Below, in pieces: positions 46,241 through 55,015 of a stretch of DNA of 64,000 nt. A model generated the notes under the pieces. That model saw nothing but the letters and a program-made list of their open reading frames with translations. It was not told where the DNA came from and did no database searches. The position numbers and the translations under genes were made by a program. Source of the DNA: Cystobacter ferrugineus (GTDB taxonomy: Bacteria; Myxococcota; Myxococcia; Myxococcales; Myxococcaceae); the NCBI RefSeq assembly GCF_001887355.1, contig NZ_MPIN01000003.1, positions 887,956 to 951,955 on the forward strand, in the 5' to 3' direction. Within the stretch, counting starts at the first letter, position 1. Every line of letters starts with the position of its first letter.

Positions 46241-46345
46241 TGGCGGACTGGGCTGGAGCGGCTGGTGGACCGGCTGGGCCAGGGCTGAGCCCGCGCGGTG
46301 TAAGCACTAGGTCCAATATCCAGGGCCTGACATTCCGAGTACGAG
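46241..46345 (+). repeat. Repeat C: copy of the FixJ 3' end and leader, more eroded
   Basis: From LVDRLGQG-stop (46261-46289) through GGTGTAAGCACTAGGTCCAA it matches repeat A perfectly; the coding part further upstream is scrambled. Its tail CCTGACATTCCGAGTA resembles copy B more than A. It lies just upstream of the BIG2-Kelch gene. Confidence 0.85.
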
Positions 46346-46434
46346 TAGCAGTGGCCATGCTGGCATGACCCGGCGCCTCCTCTGGCCGCTGGCCGTCTGG
46401 GCCTTTGCCCACCATGAACCCAGGGCCACTTCGC

Positions 46435-48582
46435 ATGAAAAACCTACCGCTCTCCCTTCTTGCCTTCTGCTTGACGCTGGCAGTCAGTGGCTGCCGCTGC
46501 TCTCCATCTCCATCAGACGATTTCTCGCTCCGTGTCGTCCTCGCGGAGACCCGCATCTCCCCGGGGATGAAGACCACCGCGAAGGCCCAGCGGGTCTATG
46601 ACGATGGCCGCGTCGTCGACCTCGACGCCTCCACTTCACGGCAATGGACATCATCCGCTCCTCAAGTGGCCTCCGTCGAACCGCAACCGGACGGCACTGT
46701 CACGGTGACGGCGCTCCAGCCCGGTAGTGCCATCATCACCGTCAACGCGGACGACGCCTCGGGCGAGGCAACCCTCGAGATCACCTCTCCACCGCCCGTG
46801 CTCACCTCCATCAAGCTCTCCCCCGCGACGGCTTCGGTGAGCGCGGGCTCGACACAGCAGTTCACCGCTCAAGGCAGCTACAGCGACGGCACCACGGCCG
46901 ACGTGACGAGCAACGCGGCGTGGACGACGAGCAACACCGCCATTGCCACCGTGAACAGCACGGGCCTGGGCACCGGCGTGGCCGCGGGAGGGCCCGTCAC
47001 CATCACCGCCACCCTGGGGGGCGTGAGCGGCACGGCTCAATTCACCATCACCCCGCCGCCGCCCGTGCTCACCTCCATCAAGCTCGCCCCCGTGACGGCT
47101 TCGGTGATCGCGGGCTCGACACAGCAGTTCACCGCTCAAGGCAGCTACAGCGACGGAACCACGGTCGACGTGACGAGCAGCGCGACGTGGACGACGAGCA
47201 ACACCGCCATTGCCACCGTGAACAGCACGGGCCTGGGCACCGGCGTGGCCGCGGGGGGGCCCGTCACCATCACCGCCACCCTGGGGGGTGTGAGCGGCAC
47301 GGCTCAATTCACCATCACCCGGCCGCCGCCCGTGCTCACCTCCATCAAGCTCACCCCCGCGACGGCTTCGGTGATCGCGGGCTCGACACAGCAGTTCACC
47401 GCCCAGGGCAGCTACAATGACGGCACCACGGCCGATGTGACGAGCAGCGCGACGTGGACGACAAGCAACACCGCCATTGCCACCGTGAGCAGCAAGGGCC
47501 TGGGCACCGGCGTGGCCGGGGGGGGGCCCGTCACCATCACCGCCACCCTGGGTGGCGTGAGCGGCACGGCTCAACTCAGCGTCACTGGGTGGACGTCCGC
47601 GGGGTCCATCTCCACGAGCCGCTACAACCACACCGCCACGCTGACCGACTCGGGCCGGGTGCTCATCGCTGGGGGGCGCAATGGGACGACCACCCTGAGC
47701 AGTGTGGAGTCGTACGATCCAGCGACCAACTCCTGGTCTCCAGTTCGTGCAATGGCTAACGGCCGCTTCGCTCACGCCGCCCTCTTGCTCCCCTTTGGGT
47801 ACGTGCTCGTCACCGGGGGGACCAATGGGACGACCCCCCTGCGCGCCGCGGAGGTGTACGATGAAGCGACCGACTCCTGGTTCAACGCCGGTTACTTCTT
47901 CGAGGGCCGCTACGATCACACCATCACGCTGCTCCCCTCGGGCAATGTGCTCGTCACCGGCGGCACCGATGGCACCAACGCTCTAGCCACCGCGGAGGTG
48001 TACGATCCGCTCGTCAACCGCTGGGATCGGGCAAGCCCCATGAGCACCGCCCGCGTCCACCACACCGCCACCTTGCTCCCCTCGGGCAAGGTCCTCGTCT
48101 CAGGGGGGTCCAATGGCTCCGGGAGCTTGAGCAGCGCCGAGGTGTACGACCCGGCCACCAATTCATGGGCTCCAGCTGCCACCATGGTGACGAGCCATAG
48201 CCTTCACACGGCCACGCTGCTCTCCTCTGACAAGGTGCTCATCTCAGGGGGGCAATCGCTCACCGGGCCCTCTTCCTCTGAGCTGTATGATCCAGACACC
48301 AACAGATGGTCCGCGGCTGGCTCCATGGTCGGAGGCCGCTCCCGCCACACCGCCACGCGACTCGCTTCGGGCCAGGTGCTCGTCGCGGGGGGCGACGGCA
48401 GCAGCTATTACAACACCGCGGAGTTGTACAACCCAGCCACCTCTTCCTGGTCCGCAACCGCCTCCATGGCCGCGGCCCGCGGAGCTCACACCGCGACGCT
48501 GCTGACCTCAGGCAGGGTTCTCGTCGTGGGTGGCGAAGATGGCACCCGCCCACTTGCCACGGCGGAGGTGTACGTGCCCTGA
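46435..48582 (+). CDS. BIG2-Kelch repeat lipoprotein
   Basis: 715 aa. Signal peptide with lipobox (LAVSGC). Residues about 25-120 form a first Ig-like domain, followed by three BIG2 domains of 89 aa each, nearly identical (VLTSIKL-P-TASV-AGSTQQF; VTITATLGGVSGTA). About six Kelch motifs complete a beta-propeller (VLIAGGRNGTTTLSSVESYD, VLVTGGTDGTNALATAEVYD and so on). Surface-exposed adhesion or binding protein. I place the start at ATG 46435, which begins the signal peptide. Confidence 0.88.
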   Translation: MKNLPLSLLAFCLTLAVSGCRCSPSPSDDFSLRVVLAETRISPGMKTTAKAQRVYDDGRVVDLDASTSRQWTSSAPQVASVEPQPDGTVTVTALQPGSAIITVNADDASGEATLEITSPPPVLTSIKLSPATASVSAGSTQQFTAQGSYSDGTTADVTSNAAWTTSNTAIATVNSTGLGTGVAAGGPVTITATLGGVSGTAQFTITPPPPVLTSIKLAPVTASVIAGSTQQFTAQGSYSDGTTVDVTSSATWTTSNTAIATVNSTGLGTGVAAGGPVTITATLGGVSGTAQFTITRPPPVLTSIKLTPATASVIAGSTQQFTAQGSYNDGTTADVTSSATWTTSNTAIATVSSKGLGTGVAGGGPVTITATLGGVSGTAQLSVTGWTSAGSISTSRYNHTATLTDSGRVLIAGGRNGTTTLSSVESYDPATNSWSPVRAMANGRFAHAALLLPFGYVLVTGGTNGTTPLRAAEVYDEATDSWFNAGYFFEGRYDHTITLLPSGNVLVTGGTDGTNALATAEVYDPLVNRWDRASPMSTARVHHTATLLPSGKVLVSGGSNGSGSLSSAEVYDPATNSWAPAATMVTSHSLHTATLLSSDKVLISGGQSLTGPSSSELYDPDTNRWSAAGSMVGGRSRHTATRLASGQVLVAGGDGSSYYNTAELYNPATSSWSATASMAAARGAHTATLLTSGRVLVVGGEDGTRPLATAEVYVP
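46798..47583 (+). repeat. Three 267-bp tandem repeats within the BIG2 region
   Basis: Units begin at 46798, 47065 and 47332 (spacing 267 bp = 89 codons, frame-preserving), with only scattered differences. A seven-to-eight-G run near 47520 in the third unit is a possible slippage site. Confidence 0.9.
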
Positions 48583-48637
48583 GCGCACAGCGCTACAGCA
48601 GACCCTCGCTGTCCGAGCGGGTGTCCCCCGAGCGCAG

Positions 48638-48718
48638 CCGAGCGGGTGTCAAAGAACTTGAGCCCCGAGCGGGTGTCAAAGAACTTGAGCGCCGAGCGGG
48701 TGTCAAAGAACTTGAGCA
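48638..48718 (+). repeat. Three 27-bp direct repeats at the 3' end of the RAYT gene
   Basis: Units at 48638, 48665 and 48692 with core CCGAGCGGGTGTCAAAGAAC; a partial fourth lies at 48613. The last unit enters the 3' end of the transposase gene. In reverse orientation the unit reads TTCTTTGACACCCGCTCGG. Confidence 0.9.
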
Positions 48719-49623
48719 GGCGCGACACGCGGCGGGAAGGCGAAGGGAGGAAAGCAGGCCAGGAAATCCCCCCGACGCCACCGCGCCGCCGCCTCTCGAA
48801 ATGCCGCGACGAAGGCCCGATATTGCTCGCGTAGCTCCTTCAATGCCTGCCGCGTGGAGGCATGGCCCAACGGCCTCGGGCTCCTCTTGAGGTGCTCGGG
48901 CCGGGTATGCGGGTGCTGCGCCTTCACGGCTCGTGCCCCCAGCACAGGCGTGCCCCGGGTTCGAGCCTTGGCTTCCACTTGCTCCACCATCCCCCGTACC
49001 GCACGCTGCCTCTGCTCCTCCTTCAGTCTTTCCCAGCACGGCAGTCGCGCGAGCTCCAGTTCCACCGGCTCGGCCCATTCCTGTGCGAAGCGCCCCTCAT
49101 CCGCCATGTCCTCGCTTCCCCGTTTGCTCCAGCGCTTCGTCCAGTTGAACCACTGGAACACTCTCCGCGCCGGCCCCAGCAATTGCGGCAGGCACGTGAG
49201 ACCCGGCCACTCAGCACTCCTCTGCACCAGTCCCTCCTTCACCCCATGGGCCAGCACGTAGCGCAGCCGGCCCACCAGTGCTGTGTCATCCAGCACCGGT
49301 TCCGCTGAGTAGCGCCGCTCCCAGAAACCTCCACTCCAGTCCACCAGTTTGCCCACCTTCTTGGACAGGTTGGTGCGCAAATACTGCATGAAGCCGGCAA
49401 GCGCGGCACCCCGTGCCCACACCAGTAAGTGGAAGTGATTGGAGGCGAAGGTAAAGGCGTACAGCCGGATGGTGCCCGCGCTCTGCTGGACGGCTCGTGC
49501 CAACACCCCTCCTACCACCTCGTTCACCTCCGCGCTGGGGCGCAACAGGAGTCGCCCCTGGAAGCACCTGGACGTGACGAAGTAGTAGCCCTCCTCCTGG
49601 AACATCCTCAGCGGCCAACCCAT
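48703..49623 (-). CDS. REP-associated tyrosine transposase (RAYT, Y1/IS200-like)
   Basis: 306 aa. The HUH nuclease motif is in FTFASNHFHLLVWARG; other family stretches are EGYYFVTSRCFQGRLLLRP, YLRTNLSKKVGKLVDWSGGF and VGRLRYVLAHGVKEGLV. RAYTs are domesticated single-strand transposases that cut REP palindromes. Start at ATG 49623 (MGWPLRMFQEEG) after a purine-rich run. Both flanks carry repeats sharing the core TTTGACACC in opposite orientations. The C-terminal about 130 residues are Arg-rich and variable. Confidence 0.85.
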   Translation of the reverse strand: MGWPLRMFQEEGYYFVTSRCFQGRLLLRPSAEVNEVVGGVLARAVQQSAGTIRLYAFTFASNHFHLLVWARGAALAGFMQYLRTNLSKKVGKLVDWSGGFWERRYSAEPVLDDTALVGRLRYVLAHGVKEGLVQRSAEWPGLTCLPQLLGPARRVFQWFNWTKRWSKRGSEDMADEGRFAQEWAEPVELELARLPCWERLKEEQRQRAVRGMVEQVEAKARTRGTPVLGARAVKAQHPHTRPEHLKRSPRPLGHASTRQALKELREQYRAFVAAFREAAARWRRGDFLACFPPFAFPPRVAPAQVL

Positions 49624-49707
49624 CCCCTTCCCCCCCTCGTGAGCACGTCGAGGCCGGATGCACCGCGCGCGCCAACTCGCAAGTCCGCGGAAGCATTTGA
49701 AGAGGGT

Positions 49708-49874
49708 GGGTTCCACCGTCCACGCCCCGTCTCGTTCTGGCCTGGGTCCCGCGTTTCGAGTCCTTTGACACCATCCCGGGACACCATCCCGGGTGTCGCC
49801 CGGGTTCCACCGTCCACGCCCCGTCTCGTTTTGGCCTGGGTCCCGCGTTTCGAGTCCTTTGACACCATCCCGGG
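49708..49874 (+). repeat. Two 73-bp direct repeats upstream of the RAYT gene
   Basis: Units 49708-49780 and 49802-49874 (offset 94 bp) are identical except for about one base. Both end TCCTTTGACACCATCCCGGG. Between them GACACC-ATCCCG-GGTGTC forms a REP-like hairpin. The shared TTTGACACC core runs opposite to that in the 27-bp repeats on the other side of the gene. Confidence 0.9.
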
Positions 49875-49916
49875 GGGCCCTCGGGCAAGTCCTGCGGCAC
49901 GACGCGTTTCCCGGTC

Positions 49917-50072
49917 ATGGACGCAGACAATCCGGGCTTCTGTGGTGCCATGAGCCTGGGCTCGGACGGGACCGTCCTTGAGACGCTGCCCTTGGAGGGG
50001 ATCTGGCAGCCGGAGGACCGCTCGACCTTCCACCGCTGCCGATTCCGGTGGTGGCCGGCCCTGTTCCGATAG
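49917..50072 (+). other. Possible coding remnant, 51 codons
   Basis: Reads MDADNPGFCGAMSLGSDGTV and on to a TAG at 50070. Third codon positions are almost all G/C, as in real genes here, but no ribosome-binding site or family is recognisable. It may be the tail of a gene cut by the repeats next to it, or chance. Confidence 0.25.
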
Positions 50073-50255
50073 ACGTCGCCGCGTACGGCCTCGCGGGCCC
50101 CTGCCCCGCCCGCCGCCGGGCAACAGGGCCCTCATTCCGCCTGTACTTTACTTTTAGCTGTTCTCGCTCCGCGAGGAAGGAGCCCGATGCCCATACATGA
50201 TGTTCTTGGTCTTCCGTCACCGCGGACAGCATAATAGAAAGCATCCCTTTTCCTC

Positions 50256-52328
50256 ATGAAAGGTGTGCTTGTGATTGCCTGTCTTCGTAAGCTGACGTTC
50301 GTTTTATGTCTGTGTCTGGGCGGTTCGGTCGCATCGGCGGCCACCGTCGCCGATGAGGTGATCGCTCGAGCCGCCTCGCCCGGCGACGTGCTGAGCGTCG
50401 AGGTGCTGCTGGATGCCACCGGACGGCTCGGCTACACCGTCAAGCGCCGCGGCAAGGAAGTCATCGCGCCGTCGCGACTGGGCTTCGTCCTGACCAACGC
50501 GCCGAAGCTCGACCGCGCCTTCACCTTGGCGAAACAGTCGGTGAGTGATCATGACGAGACGTGGGAGCAGCCGTGGGGCGAGCGGCAGTTCGTGCGCAAC
50601 CACTATCGTGAGCTACGCGTCGATGCGGTCCAGAAGGCGCGCGGCGATCGTCACCTGCTCGTCGTCTTCCGTATCTATGATGACGGTGTCGGCTTCCGTT
50701 ACGAGTTCCCCGACCAGCCGCAACTCAAGAGCGTGAAGATCAGCGATGAACTGACGGAATTCGTCGTCGCCGATCAAGCCACCGCCTGGTGGAGCGTGGC
50801 GGGTGAACGAGAGAACCTCGAGTATCCGGTGCAGAAGACACCACTCCATGCGGTGGCCCTGGCCAATACGCCGATGACGGTGAAGACCGACACGGGTGTC
50901 TATATCGCCTTCCATGAGGCGGCCCTGGTCGATTTCGCATCCATGTGGCTGCGCCGCGTGGACGGGCAGAAGTTCCGCGCCTATCTGACGCCAGGCGCCA
51001 CCGGGCCCGCCGTGGAGCGCCAGGCCCCGTTCACGACGCCGTGGCGGACGATGCAGATTTCCGACAGCGCACCGGGCCTCTACATGTCCGACCTGATCCT
51101 CAACCTCAATGAGCCCAACAAGCTGGGCGACGTGTCGTGGGTCAAACCCTACAAGTACGTCGGCGTGTGGTGGGAGATGCACGTGGAGAAGAGCACCTGG
51201 GGCACCGGGCCGAAGCACGGCGCGACCACGGCCAACGTCAAGCGCTACATCGACTTCGCCGCCAGGCACGGCTTCCGCGGCGTGCTGGTCGAGGGCTGGA
51301 ACAAGGGCTGGGACGGCGAGTGGTTCGGCAACGGCAGCGACTTCAGTTTCACGGAGTCCCATCCCGATTTCGACCTGCCGGCGCTGAGCGCCTACGCCGC
51401 GAAGAAGGGCGTGCGCTTGATCGGCCACCACGAAACCGGCGGCAACGCCGCCCACTACGAAGACCAGATGGCCGGGGCCTACAAGCTCTACGCCAGTCAC
51501 GGCGTCGACAGCGTCAAGTCGGGCTACGTGACCGAGGCGGGTACCGTGCAGTTCAAGGGGGCGGACGGTACGATCCACTACGGCTTCTCGGACTCCCAGG
51601 AAGGGACGCGCCACTTCCTGAAGGCCGTGACCGAGGCCGCCAGGTACAAGATCGCCGTCAACACCCACGAGCCGATCAAGGACACCGGCCTGCGCCGCGC
51701 CTATCCCAACTGGGTGTCGCGCGAGGGGGCGCGCGGTATGGAGTACAACGCCTGGGGCAACCCGATCAACGACCCCGACCACGAAGCCAATCTGGTCTTC
51801 ACGCGCATGCTGTCCGGCCCGATGGACTATACGCCGGGCATCCTGAGCCTCGCCGGCCAGAAGGGCCGTGCGATCCACTCGACCCAAGCCAGGCAGCTGG
51901 CCAATTTCGTGGTCATCTATTCGCCCATCCAGATGGCCGCCGACCTGCCCGAAAACTACGAGAAGTATCCGGCCGCCTTCAAATTCATCAAGGACGTCCC
52001 CGTCGACTGGGCCGACACGCGCGTCATCAACGGCGAGCCGGGTGATTACGCCACCTTCGCCCGCAAGGACCGCCATGGCCAGGACTGGTACGTCGGCGCG
52101 GTGACGGACGAAGAAGCCCGCACGCTCGAGCTGCCGCTCAGCTTCCTCGACGCGGGCAAGCGCTATCAGGCGGAGATCTACCGCGACGGAGATCAGGCCA
52201 ACTTCCGCACCGAAAAGCGCTTCGACCTGGTGGTCGAGAAGAAGAAGACGGTGACCTCGACCGACGTGCTGAAGCTGAAGCTGGCCCCCGGCGGTGGGCA
52301 GGCCATCCGTTTCACGCCACTCAAATAA
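50256..52328 (+). CDS. Glycoside hydrolase family 97 (SusB-like alpha-glucosidase)
   Basis: 690 aa. Signal peptide ending near VASAA. GH97 N-terminal domain (about 30-290), then the TIM barrel (VWWEMHVEKSTWG, GVLVEGWNKGWDGEW) and a C-terminal beta domain. Glu residues in HHETGG, NTHEPIK and SREGARGMEYNAW match the calcium-binding and catalytic Glu set of the inverting SusB type; the retaining-type Asp is not present (SGYV). Acts on alpha-glucan oligosaccharides in the periplasm. No other polysaccharide-utilisation genes are adjacent. Codon use is less GC3-biased than neighbours, suggesting transfer. Confidence 0.92.
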   Translation: MKGVLVIACLRKLTFVLCLCLGGSVASAATVADEVIARAASPGDVLSVEVLLDATGRLGYTVKRRGKEVIAPSRLGFVLTNAPKLDRAFTLAKQSVSDHDETWEQPWGERQFVRNHYRELRVDAVQKARGDRHLLVVFRIYDDGVGFRYEFPDQPQLKSVKISDELTEFVVADQATAWWSVAGERENLEYPVQKTPLHAVALANTPMTVKTDTGVYIAFHEAALVDFASMWLRRVDGQKFRAYLTPGATGPAVERQAPFTTPWRTMQISDSAPGLYMSDLILNLNEPNKLGDVSWVKPYKYVGVWWEMHVEKSTWGTGPKHGATTANVKRYIDFAARHGFRGVLVEGWNKGWDGEWFGNGSDFSFTESHPDFDLPALSAYAAKKGVRLIGHHETGGNAAHYEDQMAGAYKLYASHGVDSVKSGYVTEAGTVQFKGADGTIHYGFSDSQEGTRHFLKAVTEAARYKIAVNTHEPIKDTGLRRAYPNWVSREGARGMEYNAWGNPINDPDHEANLVFTRMLSGPMDYTPGILSLAGQKGRAIHSTQARQLANFVVIYSPIQMAADLPENYEKYPAAFKFIKDVPVDWADTRVINGEPGDYATFARKDRHGQDWYVGAVTDEEARTLELPLSFLDAGKRYQAEIYRDGDQANFRTEKRFDLVVEKKKTVTSTDVLKLKLAPGGGQAIRFTPLK

Positions 52329-52339
52329 AGAGAGGCAAA

Positions 52340-52370
52340 GGGCCCGGAACCGACTCCTGATTCCGGGCCC
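52340..52370 (+). terminator. Strong hairpin after GH97 gene
   Basis: GGGCCCGGAA (52340-52349) and TTCCGGGCCC (52361-52370) are perfect 10-bp arms with an 11-nt loop, followed by a pyrimidine-rich TCTCCTC. It begins 12 bp after the stop codon. Confidence 0.85.
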
Positions 52371-52429
52371 TCTCCTCACTACTTGTGGATGGTGTGGACG
52401 CACCCCGCCCAAGCCAGCTACACGGCCGT

Positions 52430-53620
52430 ATGGCGATTCAAGTCCAGGACCCGGCGCCCCCTCCCGCCCGCTTCCGCCGCCAGCTACTCACCGTCATGCT
52501 CCTCACGGGCCTGGTGCCGCTCGTGGCACTCGGTGTCCTCATGTGGCAGGGGCTCGAGGTGCTGCTGTCCATCTCGCTGGCCCCCGTGGAGCAGGTGCTC
52601 GAGGCGTTCTCCACGGGAGCCACGCCCGCCGAGCAGTCCCAGGCCGCGCTCGACGAGGCCCGGCTCAACCTCGCCCAGGCGGAACTGGCCCGGCGCTCCC
52701 TGGTGCGCTGGACGCCCCGGCTGTTCGGAGTCCTGCTGCTCGTCTCGGCCGCCGCCCTCACCGGGGCCGCCGTGCTCCTCGGCCGAGCCCTCACCCGTCC
52801 CGTCTCCATCCTCACCCAGGGCATGTGGGCCTATTCGCGAGGAGACCTCTCGCGCCAGTTGCCCGCTCCCGACGTGGCTCACGACGAGCTCCAGTTCCTC
52901 CTCGTCCAGTTCAACCGCATGGGCCAGGAACTCGCCGCCCAGCGCGAGCGGCTCAAGTCCTCCGAGCGGATCGCCGCCTGGCAGGACGTGGCGCGCGCGC
53001 TCGCCCACGAGCTGCGCAACCCCCTCACCGCCATGCGGCTCGCCCTGGCCCGGCTGTCGCGAGCGGACGCGCCCCCCGACGCCACGCGTCTGGCCGAGGC
53101 CGTCGCGCTGCTGGACGAGGAGCTGGAGCTGCTCTCGCGGATGACCCGGAGCTTCTCCGACTTCGCCCGCCTTCCCGCGCCGCGCTTCCAGCCCGTCGCC
53201 CTGCGGCCCCTGCTCGCCGAGGTGTGCGCCCTCTACGCGCCCACCTCGCCCGTCGCCGTGGAGCTGCTCGCGGGCCCCGAACCCCACCTGTCCGCCGACC
53301 CCGACGGGCTGCGCCGCCTCTTCGGCAACCTCCTCAAGAACGCCCTCGAGGCGTCCTCCCCCGGGGCCGCGCCGGTGCGGTTGTCCATCGAGACCCAGCC
53401 CTCACGCCTGCGGGTGCTCCTACGGGATGGGGGCGCGGGCATCGCCCGGGTGGTCGAGGGGGACGCCCTCACCCGGGGCCTCTTCAGCACCAAGCCCGAG
53501 GGCAGCGGCCTGGGGTTGCCCATCGCCCAGAAGATCGCCCACGAGCACGGGGGCTCCCTGCGTCTGGAGCCCCTGCCCGAGGGCGGCACGCTCGCGCTCG
53601 TGGAGCTGCCCCTGGAGTAG
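52430..53620 (+). CDS. NtrY-like sensor histidine kinase
   Basis: 396 aa. Two membrane helices (about 17-45 and 95-120) frame a short periplasmic loop, then HAMP, HisKA (IAAWQDVARALAHELRNPLT with the phospho-His) and HATPase_c (GNLLKNALEAS, GLFSTKPEGSGLGLPIAQKI). The sequence around AWQDVARALAHELRNPL is typical of NtrY kinases. It lies 9 bp before a sigma-54-dependent response regulator, its likely partner. Confidence 0.93.
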   Translation: MAIQVQDPAPPPARFRRQLLTVMLLTGLVPLVALGVLMWQGLEVLLSISLAPVEQVLEAFSTGATPAEQSQAALDEARLNLAQAELARRSLVRWTPRLFGVLLLVSAAALTGAAVLLGRALTRPVSILTQGMWAYSRGDLSRQLPAPDVAHDELQFLLVQFNRMGQELAAQRERLKSSERIAAWQDVARALAHELRNPLTAMRLALARLSRADAPPDATRLAEAVALLDEELELLSRMTRSFSDFARLPAPRFQPVALRPLLAEVCALYAPTSPVAVELLAGPEPHLSADPDGLRRLFGNLLKNALEASSPGAAPVRLSIETQPSRLRVLLRDGGAGIARVVEGDALTRGLFSTKPEGSGLGLPIAQKIAHEHGGSLRLEPLPEGGTLALVELPLE

Positions 53621-53629
53621 AGTGGCGCC

Positions 53630-55015
53630 GTGCCTTCCCTTCCGTCCATGCCACGCCCCGCGGTGCCCGGCCCGCGCATCCTCCTGGTGGATGACGACCC
53701 GGGCGTCCTCAAGGGACTGCGCGGCCTGCTCTCCGACGAGGGCTTCTCGCCCGTGGAGGCGCGTTCGGCCGCCGACGCCGCGCGCCTGCTGGACGCCCCC
53801 GGCCCCCCGCCGGCGTTGATGCTGCTGGATTTGCGCATGCCCGGGGAGACGGGACTGGAGCTGCTCGCGCGCCTGCCCCGGCCGCTGCCCCTGCCCGTGG
53901 TGGTGCTCTCGGGCGAGGCGTCTCCCGGGGAAGCCGTCCAGGCCCTGAAGCTGGGCGCCACCGACTTCGTGGAGAAGCCGCCCTCGCCCGAGCGGCTGCT
54001 CACGGCGCTGCGCAACGCGCTCGCCCTGGGCGAGCTGCGCGAGGAGCAGCAGCGTCTGCGCGAGGAGCTGGCCCGGCCCGGCCACCTCGTGGGGGACAGC
54101 CCGGCCATGGAGGCGCTGCGCCAGCTCATCGCCCGCGTGGGCCCGAGCGACACCGCCATCCTCATCACCGGCGAGACGGGCACGGGCAAGGAGCGCGTGG
54201 CGCGGGCGCTCCACCTGGCCTCGGGGCGCAAGGGCCGGCTCGTCGCGGTCAATTGCGCCGCCATCCCCTCCACCCTGTTGGAGAGCGAGCTGTTCGGCCA
54301 CGAGCGCGGGGCGTTCTCGGGCGCCACCTCGCGCCGGCTCGGCCGCATCGAGCAGGCCCACGGGGGCACGCTCTTCCTGGACGAGCTGGGCGACATGCCC
54401 CTGGAGCTCCAGGCCAAGCTGCTGCGCGTGCTGGAGACGAAGGAAGTGGAGCGGCTGGGCGGCAGCCTCCCCATCGAGGTGAACGTGCGCGTCCTCGCCG
54501 CCACGCACCGGGACCTGGCCCAGGCGGTGCGCGAGGGGCGTTTCCGGCAGGACCTCTACTTCCGGCTCAACGTGCTGCCGCTGGCCCTGCCGCCCCTGCG
54601 CGAGCGGCCCGAGGACATCCTCCTGCTGGCGCGGGCCTTCGCGGCGGAGCTCGCCGGGCCCCGCACGCCCCTGGAACTGGCCCCCGGCGCCGAGGAGGCC
54701 CTGCGTGCCTGGTCCTGGCCCGGCAATGTGCGCGAGCTGCGCAACTTCATCGAGCGGCAGAACCTGCTGCGGGGCGATGGCCCCCTCGTGCTCCGGCCCG
54801 AGCAACTCGCGGGCCCCACGCCCCTGGCGGACAGGAGCGGGCGGCTGGTGCCCGCCGAGAAGAGCTACCGCGAGCACGTGGACGGCTTCGAGCGCGCGCT
54901 CATCCAGGCCGCGCTGGACGAGGCCGGCAGCATCGCCGCGGCCGCGCGCCTGCTGCGCATGGACCGGGGCAACCTCTACCGCCGCGCCAAGGCGCTCGGT
55001 CTCTCCACGCCGTGA
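53630..55015 (+). CDS. Sigma-54-dependent response regulator (NtrC/NtrX type)
   Basis: 461 aa from GTG 53630 (ATG 53648 possible). Receiver domain (ILLVDDDPGVLKGL, LLDLRMPGETGLELL, VEKPPSPERL), AAA+ domain (GETGTGKERVARALH, ESELFGHERGAFSGATSR, GGTLFLDELGDMPLELQAK) and Fis-type HTH (AAARLLRMDRGNLYRRAKAL). The sigma-54 contact loop is GAFSGA instead of GAFTGA, a conservative change. Target genes may include the outer-membrane genes following. Confidence 0.94.
   Translation: MPSLPSMPRPAVPGPRILLVDDDPGVLKGLRGLLSDEGFSPVEARSAADAARLLDAPGPPPALMLLDLRMPGETGLELLARLPRPLPLPVVVLSGEASPGEAVQALKLGATDFVEKPPSPERLLTALRNALALGELREEQQRLREELARPGHLVGDSPAMEALRQLIARVGPSDTAILITGETGTGKERVARALHLASGRKGRLVAVNCAAIPSTLLESELFGHERGAFSGATSRRLGRIEQAHGGTLFLDELGDMPLELQAKLLRVLETKEVERLGGSLPIEVNVRVLAATHRDLAQAVREGRFRQDLYFRLNVLPLALPPLRERPEDILLLARAFAAELAGPRTPLELAPGAEEALRAWSWPGNVRELRNFIERQNLLRGDGPLVLRPEQLAGPTPLADRSGRLVPAEKSYREHVDGFERALIQAALDEAGSIAAAARLLRMDRGNLYRRAKALGLSTP

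Larger units (their letters stand above)
49624..50255 (+). other. Gene-poor stretch with repeats and a possible coding fragment
   Basis: The stretch holds two 73-bp direct repeats (49708-49874), a possible 51-codon fragment (49917-50072), and from about 50140 a less GC-rich promoter zone for the GH97 gene (TTGGTC around 50203 and CATAAT around 50229 are candidate -35/-10 boxes). Confidence 0.5.

Noticed and set aside
46798-47583. Regularly spaced repeats as a noncoding array
   Set aside because: The period of 267 bp is a multiple of three and the units encode BIG2 domains inside one open gene.
48638-48718. Regular 27-bp repeats as a CRISPR array
   Set aside because: The units are directly abutting with no spacers and there are no cas genes; they belong to the RAYT-associated repeats.
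49608-50135. Leftward frame upstream of the RAYT gene
   Set aside because: It runs through the 73-bp repeats and translates them into low-complexity Gly/Arg sequence; no ribosome-binding site or domain.
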